From: JABDLF01 sp041609715
GTDB taxonomy: Bacteria > Pseudomonadota > Gammaproteobacteria > Steroidobacterales > JABDLF01
Reading direction: 5' to 3'
DNA length: 59,557 bases
Assembly: GCA_041609715.1 (NCBI GenBank)
Contig: JBFIQI010000003.1
Location: 1-59,557, forward strand
Part shown: in pieces, positions 35,868-44,093 of the stretch
Layout: each line of letters starts with the position of its first letter
How positions within the stretch are numbered: position 1 is the first letter of the stretch
Translations under genes and position numbers: made by a program
Notes under the pieces: generated by a model
What the model was told of the DNA's origin: nothing
The model's database searches: none
The model's input: the letters and a program-made list of their open reading frames with translations, nothing else

Positions 35868-36263
35868 TCACTGGCGGTGTTCGACGATAAGAAAGATTGC
35901 GGTGCTGTCGCCGATATTTCGAACCTCGTGCCAGGCGATACCGGGGCTTTGAAAGCTGCTGCCTGTTCGGGGCTCCACTTCGCGCACTCCCGACGCATCG
36001 CTGATGCGCATTCGACCGCCTGCAATAACGTAACCTGTGTGGGGAAGGTGATAGTGGCGTTCGTGGCCGCCACCCGGGGGGAACACACAGCGCAAAGCAC
36101 GCTGGAATCGGTTTTCGTGCAGCACCTGGCAAACCGACGCACCCCGCCAGCCAGCCTGCAGCGGATCAGGAAGCTGGGCGTTCGAGCCGCAGCCGAGCAG
36201 CAAACCGAAACAGGTCAACAGTGAAAACCGGGCGCCACCCGGCACTCCTGGAACGAGATTCAT
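35868..36263 (-). CDS. Cupin-fold putative lipoprotein
   Basis: 131 aa from ATG 36263 (GTG 36284 is an alternative). N-terminus FSLLTCFGLLLGC ends in a lipobox-like LLGC, so it may be a lipoprotein. The body has a cupin motif (GGHERHYHLPHTGYVIAGG, with metal-type His residues) and a second half SFQSPGIAWHEVRNIGD. Metal and substrate unknown. Confidence 0.72.
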   Translation of the reverse strand: MNLVPGVPGGARFSLLTCFGLLLGCGSNAQLPDPLQAGWRGASVCQVLHENRFQRALRCVFPPGGGHERHYHLPHTGYVIAGGRMRISDASGVREVEPRTGSSFQSPGIAWHEVRNIGDSTAIFLIVEHRQ

Positions 36264-36326
36264 TTGTTTGTCAGGGACCAGCACCCTAAAGATGCATGCG
36301 GCGACAGCACCAGCCCCGATGTGACC

Positions 36327-37283
36327 TCAGGACGCTCTCTTGTGCTCGTACATTTTCTGGTCCGCGCGTTCCAGCAGCTCGTCGATGGACTCATTGTCCT
36401 CCGGGATAAAAGCAATGTGCCCAACGCTGTATTTCAGGTCGTAGCCGCGCTTGGCCTGCTGGTTATAGGCAGCTATGGCAGCTCGAAATCGAGCGAGCAC
36501 CGCATCCAGCTTTGATTCTGCGCAGTCAGTCATCAGGGCCACAAATTCATCACCGCCCAGGCGGGCGAAGACATCGGACTCCCTAAATACGTTACGCATC
36601 TGCTCGGCAAAAGCTACCAGTGCTTTATCGCCCTCGGCATGGCCAAATCGGTCATTGATCTCCTTGAATTCATTAAGATCAAAAGACAGTAGGGTAGCTG
36701 GCATATTCTTGCGCTGGCAGACATTCAGTGTGTGCTGGGCCAGTGCCATGAAACCGCGACGGTTAGAAATCAGCGTCAGTTCATCGAGGGTAGCCAGCTG
36801 AACGGCGGCGATCTCCTGCTCCGCCATGGCGGCGAGATCTCTCAGTAGTGCCAGGTCTTCCTCATCGAAATTGCGGGGCGCCCTGTCTATTAGACACAAG
36901 GTGCCAAGCTTGCTGCCATTGTGCACCTTGAGCGGGCAGCCCGCGTAGAAGCGGATGTTCGGCTCTCCCGTGACCAGGGGGTTGTCCGCAAAGCGGTCGT
37001 CTTTGAGGGCGTTGGGAATGATGAATACCTCATCGCCCAATATGGCATGCCCGCAAAAAGATATTTCCCGGGGTGTTTCATCGGCATCCAGGCCCTGTTT
37101 GGATTTGAACCACTGGCGATCGGCATCGACGATGCTTACCAGGGAAATCGGCACCCCGAACATGCGCTTGGCGAGCCGCGTCAGCCTGTCGAAGCGTTCC
37201 TCTGGCGCCGTATCGAGCAGATTGAGGGAGCGGAGTGTTTCAAGGCGTGTGCGCTCATCAGGTGGCATGGCGGGTTTCTGCAT
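36327..37283 (-). CDS. GAF-GGDEF diguanylate cyclase
   Basis: 318 aa. N-terminal GAF domain (about 20-160: FDRLTRLAKRMFGVPISLVS, FCGHAIL, YAGCPLKVHNGSKLGTLCLI) and a GGDEF domain (165-318) with an intact RLGGDEF active site and the RESD inhibitory I-site five residues upstream. It should make c-di-GMP with product inhibition. No EAL domain. Cytoplasmic. Confidence 0.93.
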   Translation of the reverse strand: MQKPAMPPDERTRLETLRSLNLLDTAPEERFDRLTRLAKRMFGVPISLVSIVDADRQWFKSKQGLDADETPREISFCGHAILGDEVFIIPNALKDDRFADNPLVTGEPNIRFYAGCPLKVHNGSKLGTLCLIDRAPRNFDEEDLALLRDLAAMAEQEIAAVQLATLDELTLISNRRGFMALAQHTLNVCQRKNMPATLLSFDLNEFKEINDRFGHAEGDKALVAFAEQMRNVFRESDVFARLGGDEFVALMTDCAESKLDAVLARFRAAIAAYNQQAKRGYDLKYSVGHIAFIPEDNESIDELLERADQKMYEHKRAS

Positions 37284-37517
37284 GACAAATGAACCTTATT
37301 CATGTGCAAGGAACCAGCAGCCTTCCTGACCCGCTGCCCCCACGGGTTGGTCGATGGCATACTTCCTGATCGCCAACGCTATCAGCTTCCTGCTTTGCGA
37401 TCGGCCCCGATTCAACGCGGATTTATCGCGCGGTAATCTCTGATATCGACAAGCAGGAAAACAACCGCAATCATCGCATATTAGTGTCAGCGATTCACTG
37501 TTCCGCGGGGTCGCGAG

Positions 37518-38261
37518 TCACTCTTCAGGCTCTGCGAGGCGGGCCGTATGCTGGAGCAAGCCTATGTCGCCTGGTGCGCCATGGCCGGGGATGACCAATC
37601 GTGCATCGGAGAATTGACCGAGCAGGGATTGCATCACAGCTTGCCAGTTAGTGAGATCGGCATCCGCAATATTGCCAAGCGAATCGGCCTTTGCCGGACG
37701 CACCGCACAGCCGCCAAACAGAATGCCATGTCCCGGTAGCCAGATCACCAGATTATCCGGAGCATGGGCCGGGCCAGGGTAATGCGCTTCCAGCTCCCCA
37801 AGCGCCGAGGAGCTGCCTGGGGTAGCGAGTGCAGGCAATATCAGATCAGGTACCGGCAGCCCCTGTCGTGCGGCCAGCCGCTGGGTATCCGGGTGTGAGT
37901 ACACCTTTATGCCACGAGACTCCAGCGCGTCGACGCCGGCAATGCGATCGGCATGGGCATGAGTAACAATGGCTTGCGTAACAGGCAGGCCAATTTCACG
38001 CTCGATTTTTGTCACGAGCCCGATGGTGAGTAGTTCCCCCCAGGCAGTATCCACAAGGGTGAGCTCATCCTGGCTGCGGACCACCAAGCCGTTGGAGGGA
38101 AGACGCGTACCACTGGGATAGGTGTAATATGAAGTGTGCAGCCAGACACCATCCGCAAGCCGCTCAATATCAATATCCGCATCGGAGCTTGCACATCCTT
38201 GCAGCACAATGCATGCCAGCAGAAATAATCTGAATACTGCTGCGCCAGCCCGGCCCGTCAC
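37518..38261 (-). CDS. Subclass B1 metallo-beta-lactamase, putative lipoprotein
   Basis: 247 aa. Lipoprotein signal FRLFLLACIVLQGC with the lipid cysteine at 23. Zinc site 1: H101, H103 (HAHADR) and H166 (GPAHAPDN). Zinc site 2: D105, C185 (GGCAVRP) and H227 (PGHGAPGD). This is the complete B1 ligand set, with the B1 hallmark SLGNIADADLTNW. Position 224 (B1 numbering) is Arg rather than the Lys of BcII and IMP. GTG 38261 is chosen because it overlaps the acetyltransferase stop (GTGA) and GGGAG lies eight bases upstream. Likely a periplasm-facing carbapenem-hydrolysing enzyme, though activity is inferred; environmental chromosomal B1 enzymes are known. Confidence 0.88.
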   Translation of the reverse strand: MTGRAGAAVFRLFLLACIVLQGCASSDADIDIERLADGVWLHTSYYTYPSGTRLPSNGLVVRSQDELTLVDTAWGELLTIGLVTKIEREIGLPVTQAIVTHAHADRIAGVDALESRGIKVYSHPDTQRLAARQGLPVPDLILPALATPGSSSALGELEAHYPGPAHAPDNLVIWLPGHGILFGGCAVRPAKADSLGNIADADLTNWQAVMQSLLGQFSDARLVIPGHGAPGDIGLLQHTARLAEPEE

Positions 38262-38767
38262 AGGCGCAGCTCCCAGTAACCTACGTTGATCCATTTCCCG
38301 AACTTGAAGCCCACCTCTTCCAGTTCACCAACCTTGCGGAATCCCAAGCTTTCATGGAGGGCGACGCTGGCCTCATTTGGCAGGGCGATGCCTGCCAGCG
38401 CGCAATGCAGGCCTTTGTTCTTGAGTGTTTGGAAAAGTCGTTGGTAAAGGGCGCTGGCGATTCCGCGGCGCTCATGACCCGGCGCTATATAAACGGTAAC
38501 TTCCACCGTGTTCCGATAGGCGGCGCGGGGCTTCCATGGGGTTGCGTAGGCATATCCAGTTATTTTCTGTTCAAGCTCGGCTACCCACCAGGAATCTTCT
38601 GGGATGCAGGCATCGATACGAGCGGACATGTCGATCGTTGCCACTGGGGTCTCTTCAAAGGTCGTGGTGGTATTGTCGATGTAATAGTTGTAGATGGTGC
38701 AGATTTCCCCGGCGTCTGTAATTTTCGCCAACCTGATTGTGGGGTAATGCCGGGTCACACTGGTCAT
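38258..38767 (-). CDS. Phosphinothricin/methionine-sulfone-type GNAT acetyltransferase
   Basis: 169 aa, PAT/MnaT type: IRLAKITDAGEICTIYN, FEETPV, GYAYATPWKPRAAYRNTVE, YIAPGHERRGIASALY and FGKWINVGYWEL all match. Acetylates phosphinothricin, methionine sulfoximine or similar toxic glutamate analogues. Translationally coupled to the metallo-beta-lactamase gene (GTGA), so the two are probably one transcript. Confidence 0.85.
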   Translation of the reverse strand: MTSVTRHYPTIRLAKITDAGEICTIYNYYIDNTTTTFEETPVATIDMSARIDACIPEDSWWVAELEQKITGYAYATPWKPRAAYRNTVEVTVYIAPGHERRGIASALYQRLFQTLKNKGLHCALAGIALPNEASVALHESLGFRKVGELEEVGFKFGKWINVGYWELRL

Positions 38768-38787
38768 GCCGAAAAAAACGGATCACT

Positions 38788-39207
38788 CTAACCGGCGGCA
38801 AGCGGGTCCAGCACCCAGGCGCGGGGGTGCTGCGAAAAACCGATGCGCGGATAGTATTCGTTCGCCGCTGGCGCCGACAGCAGCACAATCATGCAATCGG
38901 GGCCCAATGCGGCACGGGTCTCAGCCACCAGGCGTTTGCCGATGCCCAGCCGCTGGTAAGCTTTGGCCACGGCGAGATCGGCAAGATAGGCGACGTAGCC
39001 GAAGTCCGTCAGTGTGCGCGAGATTCCGATCAATTGCTCGCCATCCCATGCCGTAATCGTGAGATCAGCATGCTCCATCATCTGGCGCATTATCTCTGGT
39101 TTGTCTGCGGGACGGCGTTCCGCCAGCGTCGATGTTTTATAGAGCGCCGTGAATTGATCGAGGGTCAGGGCGACGTCACGCTTGTAAGCGATAGCTGATG
39201 GTGTCAT
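38788..39207 (-). CDS. GNAT acetyltransferase
   Basis: 139 aa from ATG 39207 (an in-frame start at 39294 would overlap the SDR gene region). Acetyl-CoA loop AVAKAYQRLGIGKRLVAETR and NEYYPRIGF are typical of small GNAT proteins. Substrate unknown. No ribosome site of note. Confidence 0.78.
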   Translation of the reverse strand: MTPSAIAYKRDVALTLDQFTALYKTSTLAERRPADKPEIMRQMMEHADLTITAWDGEQLIGISRTLTDFGYVAYLADLAVAKAYQRLGIGKRLVAETRAALGPDCMIVLLSAPAANEYYPRIGFSQHPRAWVLDPLAAG

Positions 39208-39284
39208 GACGGTTCGAACGTGCTTGTGATGGATATTCCGGATTATATACAGCGGCTTTAACAACAGCCTGTTCGCCAGGCCGC

Positions 39285-40031
39285 CTAGCGGCACACTCCG
39301 GGTGCCGTGTACAAATAGGCATTGGAGCCGAGCTGATCCAGCATGAATTCAGCGGCCTCTGCCCGGGAGATTCTGGGCGTCAGGAGCCGACTTCCCGATT
39401 GGAATCCATGCTGGTATTGCCCGCGCTTGTTGCCTTTGGTAAATGCTGCAGGCCGCACGATGATCCAGTTCACAGCGCTCTTCGCTATCAACTGTTCCTG
39501 GCGGGTCTTGTCCCAGTAATAAAAAGGCAATATCAGGGGAACCACAAAAAAGGTGTAATAGAGACCCATGCGCCCGGCGCTGTCGCCGATACCGAGCGAG
39601 GTCTCGCAGATAAGTCGCGATACATTGTGATCCTGCATTGCACGGATGATGTTCCGGGTGCCTTGCGAAAGTATCCGGGTCGGATAAAAAAACCGCTTGT
39701 GCCCCAGGGCGCACAGCACGGCCTGCTGGTTGCGCATTGCACTGGCCAGGGAATCCGGATCAAGCACATCGCCCTTGATGACATTGAGCGCGGGATGCTC
39801 TACGTCGAGTTTCTCGGGATTCCTGGCGAACGCGGTTACGCTGTAGCCGCGCTGCAAAGCCTGGGAAACCAGCTGGCGGCCGGTACCCCCGGTGGCGCCC
39901 ACGATCAGGATTCGCGATACCGGCTCTCCGTCTGGCGGTGGGGAAGTGGTGCCCTGTGAGTGATGGCCAGCGCGACCGAGGGCAACGGACAACGCGATTG
40001 CGTAGAGAGCGAATAACAGCAGAAGTTCCAC
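39285..40031 (-). CDS. NAD(P)-binding atypical SDR (NmrA-like)
   Basis: 248 aa. An N-terminal hydrophobic segment (LLLLFALYAIALSVAL) may anchor it; then the nucleotide motif ILIVGATGGTGRQLV and AFARNPEKL give a Rossmann fold. The catalytic YxxxK of classical SDRs is absent, as usual in this atypical group. Role unknown. Confidence 0.8.
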   Translation of the reverse strand: MELLLLFALYAIALSVALGRAGHHSQGTTSPPPDGEPVSRILIVGATGGTGRQLVSQALQRGYSVTAFARNPEKLDVEHPALNVIKGDVLDPDSLASAMRNQQAVLCALGHKRFFYPTRILSQGTRNIIRAMQDHNVSRLICETSLGIGDSAGRMGLYYTFFVVPLILPFYYWDKTRQEQLIAKSAVNWIIVRPAAFTKGNKRGQYQHGFQSGSRLLTPRISRAEAAEFMLDQLGSNAYLYTAPGVCR

Positions 40032-40121
40032 CCTTAGTGGCCCATGGTGGCGAGCGCGACAATGGGCGGGGCTTTCATGCTCGCAAGTGGTGAGTTCAGA
40101 GAGGCTGAACGCGGCAAGCGT

Positions 40122-40571
40122 TTACACATGGGCGTCAGGATTGTGATCGGCAACCAGGGCCAATTCGATGCCATGCTCGAGGTAGGCCTTGCAGGCGGCC
40201 AGGGTCGATGTGAAGCCCCCCATCGAATCCATCGCCCGGGCGACTTTTTCGTCATCGCTGCCGGTGAATCCACCGGCCTCGATGATTACAAAAGTGTGGT
40301 CGCCACGCTGCTCGAAAATCCATTCAACCGGCGTAGGCCAGGCGATCAGAATGCGCCGATCAGGCTCCAACTCCTTGACCTCCACTTCGGCGGCCACGCC
40401 ATACATGTCCCAGTACCAGGTGACGGTCTCGCCAGACTGCAGGGGCCCGCTGGCCCGTGAAAACCAGAACTTGCTGGTGATATGAGGATCTACGAAAGCG
40501 CCGAAAACTTCCGCCACGGGCTTGCGGATCAATAAATGGGCCCGCGCCACCGGTTCATTTTTCAGGCTCAT
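40122..40571 (-). CDS. SRPBCC/AHSA1-like protein
   Basis: 149 aa. Starts ARAHLLIRKPVAEVFGAFVD with WFSRASGPLQSGETVTWYW, the usual beginning of an AHSA1-type START fold. Ligand unknown; a second paralogue-type protein lies at 31424-31864. Confidence 0.82.
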   Translation of the reverse strand: MSLKNEPVARAHLLIRKPVAEVFGAFVDPHITSKFWFSRASGPLQSGETVTWYWDMYGVAAEVEVKELEPDRRILIAWPTPVEWIFEQRGDHTFVIIEAGGFTGSDDEKVARAMDSMGGFTSTLAACKAYLEHGIELALVADHNPDAHV

Positions 40572-40696
40572 AACGGCTTACCCCCAAGAATCAACCAGCG
40601 TGCTGTGGCCTGCCATCATAAACGAATGATGGCCAGCATTGACCAGATGAGCGTATGCGTTTTGAGCCTGTGATGCGGTACTTGCATCGATGGTAT

Positions 40697-41287
40697 TCAG
40701 GGTGCGTCACCAGATGATTCGGCCTGGTCCGGGGCGGCGCGCAAAAACAACTGCGCCGCCACGATGTACAAAACGATAAAAAAGCCGTTGAGCAACACAA
40801 GCTGCAATGGGCTGTTCCACGGCTCGCCCAAACCCGCGCTGACCGCGATCAAGGTAACCAGGCCCTGGGCCAGCGCCATGGCGATCAAGGCGCGCGCCAT
40901 ACCGCGCGGCTGAAAGCGGGCGACCAATGTGCCGACAACGCCAACGGCAAGTACACCGAAGTACATTTGGTTGGCGAGGTTATCCTCGGAGCCGATCATG
41001 CCGACGGCGCCATTCACCCAGACCAGGATCAGGACTGCGGCGAGGGCGACGCCGGCGGCGGTCCGGTAGGCGGTATTGCGCGTGGTTCTCGCCACCAGCT
41101 CGTAAGTGATACCGACACCCAGCAGCAGGGCGCCGGCAACAAGGAAGTCACCGGGGGTCCAGTTCACTTCATCGGTGAACTGCATGGCAATCAGGGGGAG
41201 CAGCAATATCAGTGCTGCGCCACTCCACAGAATTATTCGCCAATGGCCCCCGTGCGAGCCGCTTTTGTTGACAGGCTTGGATGCCAT
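40697..41287 (-). CDS. Six-helix integral membrane protein
   Basis: 196 aa with about six hydrophobic segments (IILWSGAALILLLPLIAM, FLVAGALLLGVGITYELVA, and so on). Divergent from the padR gene 134 bases away, so it may fall under PadR control. No family recognised with confidence. Confidence 0.72.
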   Translation of the reverse strand: MASKPVNKSGSHGGHWRIILWSGAALILLLPLIAMQFTDEVNWTPGDFLVAGALLLGVGITYELVARTTRNTAYRTAAGVALAAVLILVWVNGAVGMIGSEDNLANQMYFGVLAVGVVGTLVARFQPRGMARALIAMALAQGLVTLIAVSAGLGEPWNSPLQLVLLNGFFIVLYIVAAQLFLRAAPDQAESSGDAP

Positions 41288-41362
41288 TGACTTGCCTCCT
41301 GACGACCATTGGATGCTGTCCGATGCCTGGCGGCGCCGGTGCTTCCTATCCCTAGAAGTGTT

Positions 41363-41385
41363 ATGTATACTACTTCAATGTATCT
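41363..41385. promoter_or_regulatory. Candidate PadR operator / promoter
   Basis: Two ATGTAT half-sites (41363-41368 and 41378-41383, starts 15 bases apart) lie in the gap between the divergent membrane gene and padR, with a TATACT that could be a -10. PadR sites typically carry ATGT/ACAT halves; the halves here are direct, not inverted. Confidence 0.35.
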
Positions 41386-41421
41386 GAGATTTCCAGCTTG
41401 CCAGTCCGTTGGTGGCCGGGC

Positions 41422-41775
41422 ATGAACATCGGCAAGGACCTCGTCGCGGCCTCTGCCACACCCCTGGTACTGTCCATCCTCAGCGAGGGGGAGAGCTATG
41501 GATATGCCATCATCAAACGCGTGGATGAACTTTCTGGCGGCGAACTCAAATGGACGGACGGCATGCTCTACCCGGTGCTCCACCGCCTCGAACGCAACGC
41601 TTATGTGAAAGCTTCATGGGGCAGGTCCCGGGCAGGCCGGCGCAGGAAGTACTACCGGCTGACCGATAAAGGCTTACAGGAACTCGCCAGTCAGCGCCGG
41701 CAGTGGCAAGTGGTGGACGACGCGTTACGGGCCACCCCTTTCCATGATTTCCAACTGGCAGCACGGGGAACCTGA
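41422..41775 (+). CDS. PadR family transcriptional regulator
   Basis: 117 aa from ATG 41422. Winged helix with the PadR signature VLSILSEGESYGYAIIKRV, GTLYPVLHRLE-type (here DGMLYPVLHRLERNAYV) and RRRKYYRLTDKGLQEL. Lacks a long C-terminal dimerisation domain, so subfamily 2. Paired with the next gene. Confidence 0.92.
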   Translation: MNIGKDLVAASATPLVLSILSEGESYGYAIIKRVDELSGGELKWTDGMLYPVLHRLERNAYVKASWGRSRAGRRRKYYRLTDKGLQELASQRRQWQVVDDALRATPFHDFQLAARGT

Positions 41776-41798
41776 CCCCTCAATCGAGAATACGCCTG

Positions 41799-43151
41799 AT
41801 GCTGGAACAACGAATCGGTGAATGGCGATCATGCGTCCTCAAGCGGCGCGCCATGGATGCGAGCGACGTGGACGAGCTCGAGGATCACCTGAGAAACCAG
41901 GTGAGCGATCTGCGTCAAGCCGGGCTGGATGAGGAAGAGGCTTTTCTGATTGCGGTCAAGCGCATTGGTGAACTTGACGCCATCTCAAGGGAATATGCCC
42001 GGGAATACTCAGAGCGCTTGTGGAAACGGTTGGTTTTTACCCATGAGCCCGGAACCGACGCCTCCCGATCACGGCAAGAGGCGCGCGTCGCCGTAGGGCT
42101 GGCAGTCGCCGCCGCAGCCGCCATCAAAGCGCCGGAGCTTTTCGGTGTCGGGCTTGATGACCCAGATCCGCAACCCGCTTTCTACATGAGAAACCTCAGC
42201 CTTTTTGTCCTGCCATTTCTGGCGGGATTCTTCGCCTGGAAGAGGCAAGTGGCACAGGAGACCTGGCGCTCTGTGGGCGGAATATTCCTGGTCAGTGCCC
42301 TGGTAATGAATTTATTCCCATTCACTCCCATGGGAAACACGCAGATTCTGGCGGCCATACATCTACCCATGGCCCTGTGGCTGGCGACGGGTATCGCCTA
42401 TGCCGGAGGGCAGTGGCGCGATCATGGGCAACGGATGCATTTCATCCGCTTCTCCGGAGAATGGTTCATCTATTACGCCCTGATTGCCTTTGGCGGCGGC
42501 GTGCTGATGGGGGTCACGGTTTTTATATTCAGCGCCATCGGTGTGGACCCCGAGTGGATTGTGAATGAGTGGGTACTGCCCTGCGGAGTAATGGGTGCAG
42601 TGATTATTGCGGGCTGGCTGGTGGAGGCCAAGCAAAGTGTCGTCGAAAATATGGCTCCCGTGCTCACGATGCTATTCACGCCGCTGTTCGCGTTGTTGCT
42701 CCTGGTGTTCCTGGGAACCATGCTGTGGACCGGCAGCGGCATCAACGTGGAGCGGGAAGTGCTCATCGGCTTTGACCTGCTGCTGGTGGTGGTAGTGGGC
42801 CTGCTGCTATACGCCATCTCGGCAAGAGACCCCGGGCGTGCACCGGGGTTCTTCGACGGCCTGCAGCTGCTGCTGGTTGTCTCGGCGCTGCTGGTGGACG
42901 CATTGGCTCTCTGGGCAATACTCGCGAGGATCTCGGAATTCGGCCTCAGCCCCAATCGTGTTGCCGCCCTGGGCGAGAATCTTATCCTGGTTATCAACCT
43001 GGGCTGGTCGGCGGTGCTGTATTCGAGGTTTTTGAGAGGCCGAGGCAGCTTTTACGATCTTGAACGCTGGCAAACTGCGTACCTGCCGGTTTACGCAATC
43101 TGGGCGGCGATAGTTGTGCTGGTATTCCCGGCGATGTTCGCGTTTCAATAA
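41799..43151 (+). CDS. Permease-prefix-domain membrane protein linked to PadR
   Basis: 450 aa. The first ~80 residues are a permease prefix domain (DELEDHLRNQVSDLRQAGLD, EEEAFLIAVKRIGELDAISR); about ten hydrophobic segments follow, of a DUF4153-like kind. It lies 23 bases after padR. Such pairs are common; the regulator probably controls the membrane protein in answer to an unknown signal. Confidence 0.82.
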   Translation: MLEQRIGEWRSCVLKRRAMDASDVDELEDHLRNQVSDLRQAGLDEEEAFLIAVKRIGELDAISREYAREYSERLWKRLVFTHEPGTDASRSRQEARVAVGLAVAAAAAIKAPELFGVGLDDPDPQPAFYMRNLSLFVLPFLAGFFAWKRQVAQETWRSVGGIFLVSALVMNLFPFTPMGNTQILAAIHLPMALWLATGIAYAGGQWRDHGQRMHFIRFSGEWFIYYALIAFGGGVLMGVTVFIFSAIGVDPEWIVNEWVLPCGVMGAVIIAGWLVEAKQSVVENMAPVLTMLFTPLFALLLLVFLGTMLWTGSGINVEREVLIGFDLLLVVVVGLLLYAISARDPGRAPGFFDGLQLLLVVSALLVDALALWAILARISEFGLSPNRVAALGENLILVINLGWSAVLYSRFLRGRGSFYDLERWQTAYLPVYAIWAAIVVLVFPAMFAFQ

Positions 43152-43193
43152 GCGTGGCCGAATGGGTTCGGCCGGGCGATAGCGACTTTCGGT

Positions 43194-43724
43194 TTATCCC
43201 ATCCTGGCTACAAGCATCCCGAATTCATCCACGCGCTGCCAGTCCGTGAACTCGTAAGTACCCTTAGTATCCGTCGGACCTTTGGTCATTCTCATGATCA
43301 TCTGAATTATCAGCCGATCCCACAAGCGATACCTGGGGTAATCAATCTTGCCGGCAAACACCGCAAGTTCCTTCGGCCGCCAGGCGATCTGGCGCAGAAA
43401 TGTCTGCAGGTACGGATTAGTTTCCGGCCGGTTTTTTTCCAGCTTGCGAGCCACGACATTGACCGAGAAAAATGCGTTTGGCCTGCTTTCCAGCACTTCC
43501 TGGTTCTGGCGGATAAATTTATACACGGCTCTGCTGTGCTTGCCATACCGGATACTCGCCCCGATCACAATTTTTTCAAATCGGTGCAAGTCAATTATCG
43601 GGGCCTGGTCAATCGCGATCAGCGAAACCGTGTGATCCTGAGTCTCGATGACCCGCTTGAGTCGCTCACAGATTTTTCGTGTGTGACCATCGGTGGTGGA
43701 ATAAATTAATAGAATCTCAGCCAT
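43194..43724 (-). CDS. hemG: Menaquinone-dependent protoporphyrinogen IX dehydrogenase
   Basis: 176 aa flavodoxin-like FMN protein. ILLIYSTTDGHTRKICERL binds the FMN phosphate; VIGASIRYGKHSRAVYKFI, FFSVNVVARK, NPYLQTFLRQIAWRP and YPRYRLWDRLIIQMIMRMTKG (the helical insert, shortened in comparison here) follow E. coli HemG closely. ATG 43724 is used; an in-frame start four codons upstream is possible. Oxidises protoporphyrinogen IX in heme synthesis with electrons going to quinone. Confidence 0.9.
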   Translation of the reverse strand: MAEILLIYSTTDGHTRKICERLKRVIETQDHTVSLIAIDQAPIIDLHRFEKIVIGASIRYGKHSRAVYKFIRQNQEVLESRPNAFFSVNVVARKLEKNRPETNPYLQTFLRQIAWRPKELAVFAGKIDYPRYRLWDRLIIQMIMRMTKGPTDTKGTYEFTDWQRVDEFGMLVARMG

Positions 43725-44093
43725 GTCGATTCGCAATCATGTTGTCTTGAATGGTGCGTCCGGATATCACCAGGCATCAAGGCCAATAACCCCGGTTAAA
43801 AATAAATTGTACTGGAATCGGGTCGCAGGATGCAGATACTTGCCGGGAGCCGCGGCGTTTCGAAGCGGTCCGTTTGTCTCATGGACAGCAATGCTTGCCT
43901 ATGAAACATGTTTCACTCATCCAGGCTATCAGCCGGCCGCTGCACATACTGCCGGGTGCCCATACTCTTGCATGCAGCTCGCAATGCCAGCCCGGAAGCA
44001 AATTATGTCAACCCATTTAGGCGCGAGATGCGTTATATTTTCCCGAAGCTTGAACGATTTACCACGCACAGACCGGGTGGCAAGGAAAAGGCG
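43725..44093. other. 369-base gap between divergent genes
   Basis: Holds the divergent control region of hemG and the winged-helix regulator. An in-frame extension of the regulator (from 43908) crosses part of it, but that peptide has low-likelihood composition. The only structure seen is the 12-bp palindrome listed separately. Confidence 0.5.
43903..43914. promoter_or_regulatory. Palindrome GAAACATGTTTC, operator candidate
   Basis: Perfect 12-bp palindrome about 180 bases before the regulator start, in the divergent gap. It is unlike the parS consensus core (CACGTG centre), so a local operator is more likely if it is real. Confidence 0.3.

Noticed and set aside
35825..36142. Upstream half of the open frame that ends at 35432
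   Set aside because: It runs antisense-like through the cupin gene with a Cys/Arg-rich translation; the membrane protein more likely starts at 35824.
43903..43914. Palindrome GAAACATGTTTC as a parS site
   Set aside because: parS has a CACGTG-type centre (TTTCACGTGAAA); here the centre is ACATGT, and it lies 34 kb from parB. Kept only as an operator candidate.
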